Positions 31,248 through 31,627 of a DNA stretch of 31,627 nucleotides are shown here, piece after piece. Location of the stretch: assembly GCA_038527215.1 (NCBI GenBank), contig JBCBGC010000093.1, forward strand, positions 1-31,627. Reading direction: 5' to 3'. Both the position numbers and the translations under genes were made by a program. The notes beneath the pieces were generated by a model. The model saw only the letters and a list, made by a program, of their open reading frames with translations. It searched no databases and was not told where the DNA came from. The stretch is from JAWPMV01 sp038527215. Lineage in GTDB: Bacteria > Bacteroidota > Bacteroidia > J057. Numbering within the stretch: the stretch's first letter is position 1; every line of letters starts with the position of its first letter.

Positions 31248-31341
31248 TAACCCTGGCTTCCAGCCGGGCATCACCCCACCGCGGATATCATCCGCGGAGA
31301 AACCCCCCGGGGTTCCCCGGTAGCCGCAGCTTGCAGCTGCG
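31245..31341 (+). repeat. 97-bp direct repeat, copy 1, containing two perfect hairpins
   Basis: It starts CCGTAACCCTGGCTTCC and ends GCTTGCAGCTGCG. It contains the hairpins CCGCGGAT-ATC-ATCCGCGG (31279-31297) and CCGCAGCT-TGC-AGCTGCGG (31324-31342, one base beyond the repeat). The second copy begins at 31532; the two differ by two substitutions and a small GG/A length change. Confidence 0.9.
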
Positions 31342-31531
31342 GAACAGATTGCTTGCGGAACCGCAGCACTGCTCAGCGCATGCTGGGCAACTTCCACAGC
31401 GAATGCTGTGCAATCTCCGCAGCGGATGCAATCCGCTGCTACCGCTGCTACCGGAATCCTATGGCGGCTCCTGTTTCGGCAGCTTGCCGCTGCTGCCCAA
31501 AATCCCAGAACCAGCCGCTGATTCCCACCAT
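31342..31531. repeat. Cluster of small perfect hairpins between the two direct repeats
   Basis: No gene is seen. The stretch contains CAGC-GCAT-GCTG (31374-31385), CACAGC-GAAT-GCTGTG (31395-31410) and GCAGCGGAT-GCA-ATCCGCTGC (31419-31439, a 9-bp stem), and many GCAGC/GCTGC words that could pair in alternative ways. Loops are 3-4 nt. Short frames seen here on both strands are low-complexity and judged non-coding. Confidence 0.75.
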
Positions 31532-31627
31532 CCGTAACCCTGGCTTCCAGCCGGGCATCATCCCACCGCGGATATCATCCGCGGAGAAACCCCCCAGGTT
31601 CCCCGGTAGCCGCTGCTTGCAGCTGCG
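31532..31627 (+). repeat. 97-bp direct repeat, copy 2 (truncated by the window edge)
   Basis: It starts CCGTAACCCTGGCTTCC, keeps the CCGCGGAT-ATC-ATCCGCGG hairpin (31566-31584), and reaches GCTTGCAGCTGCG at the last base. The array probably continues beyond the window. Confidence 0.88.

Noticed and set aside
31193..31537. A 114-aa plus-strand frame, and an overlapping minus-strand frame at 31137-31397, in the repeat region
   Set aside because: Both are translations of hairpins and tandem repeats, low-complexity and without domain-like sequence.
31245..31627. Possible CRISPR array
   Set aside because: Only two long repeats, 190 bp apart, with hairpin-rich rather than unique spacers and no cas genes.

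Overview
The window looks like a chromosomal segment of a Bacteroidota member, most likely of the Saprospiria (Lewinella/Haliscomenobacter-like) group. This rests on two secreted proteins with type IX secretion (T9SS) C-terminal sorting domains, the rpmG + DUF4295 pair found in this phylum, a TAnnTTTG-type -7 promoter box, little reliance on Shine-Dalgarno sites, and a C-terminal CHAT-domain fragment and an N-terminal 'SP-F-F-N' helical protein of kinds I associate with Saprospiria. No phage, transposase, CRISPR array or RNA gene was recognised.

Layout. 1-2007: the 3' end of a CHAT-protease-like gene converging on an uncharacterised helical protein. 2136-6924: a large T9SS-exported protein with dockerin-like calcium loops, an intrinsic terminator, then an exported GH3 beta-glucosidase. 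6934-9278 (minus strand): TetR regulator, hotdog thioesterase, ADP-ribosylglycohydrolase and cupin. 9362-10503: a TRIC/UPF0126 membrane protein converging on a zinc-ribbon Nudix hydrolase. 10548-12601 (minus): TetR, alpha/beta hydrolase and DinB-like protein in a tight operon with a candidate operator at its head. 12807-14848 (plus): a PAS-only protein followed 2 bp later by a soluble PAS histidine kinase.

14845-19627 is the most interesting block. A divergent Hsp70-like ATPase (829 aa) lies downstream of a 110-aa protein whose C-terminal half reads like a GrpE beta-domain. The divergently transcribed neighbour is a membrane protein whose N-terminus resembles a J-domain lacking HPD. Together they suggest an unorthodox, self-contained Hsp70 / exchange factor / J-like system. 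A hypothetical gene converges on the last one with a 56-bp antisense overlap.

19764-23441 (minus) is a compact run: lipoprotein, two-TM protein, bifunctional NAD(P)H-hydrate repair enzyme (Nnr), unknown protein and a P-loop nucleoside-kinase-like protein, with a possible nicotinamide-nucleotide theme. 23668-24040 encodes ribosomal protein L33 and DUF4295, closed by a strong terminator. 24222-30001 is a three-gene cell-envelope operon: T9SS beta-helix protein, large lipoprotein and outer-membrane barrel. 30115-31167 encodes an NdpA/YejK-type nucleoid-associated protein. The window ends in about 460 bp of non-coding DNA made of short tandem repeats and a dense cluster of small perfect hairpins, bracketed by two ~97-bp direct repeats.
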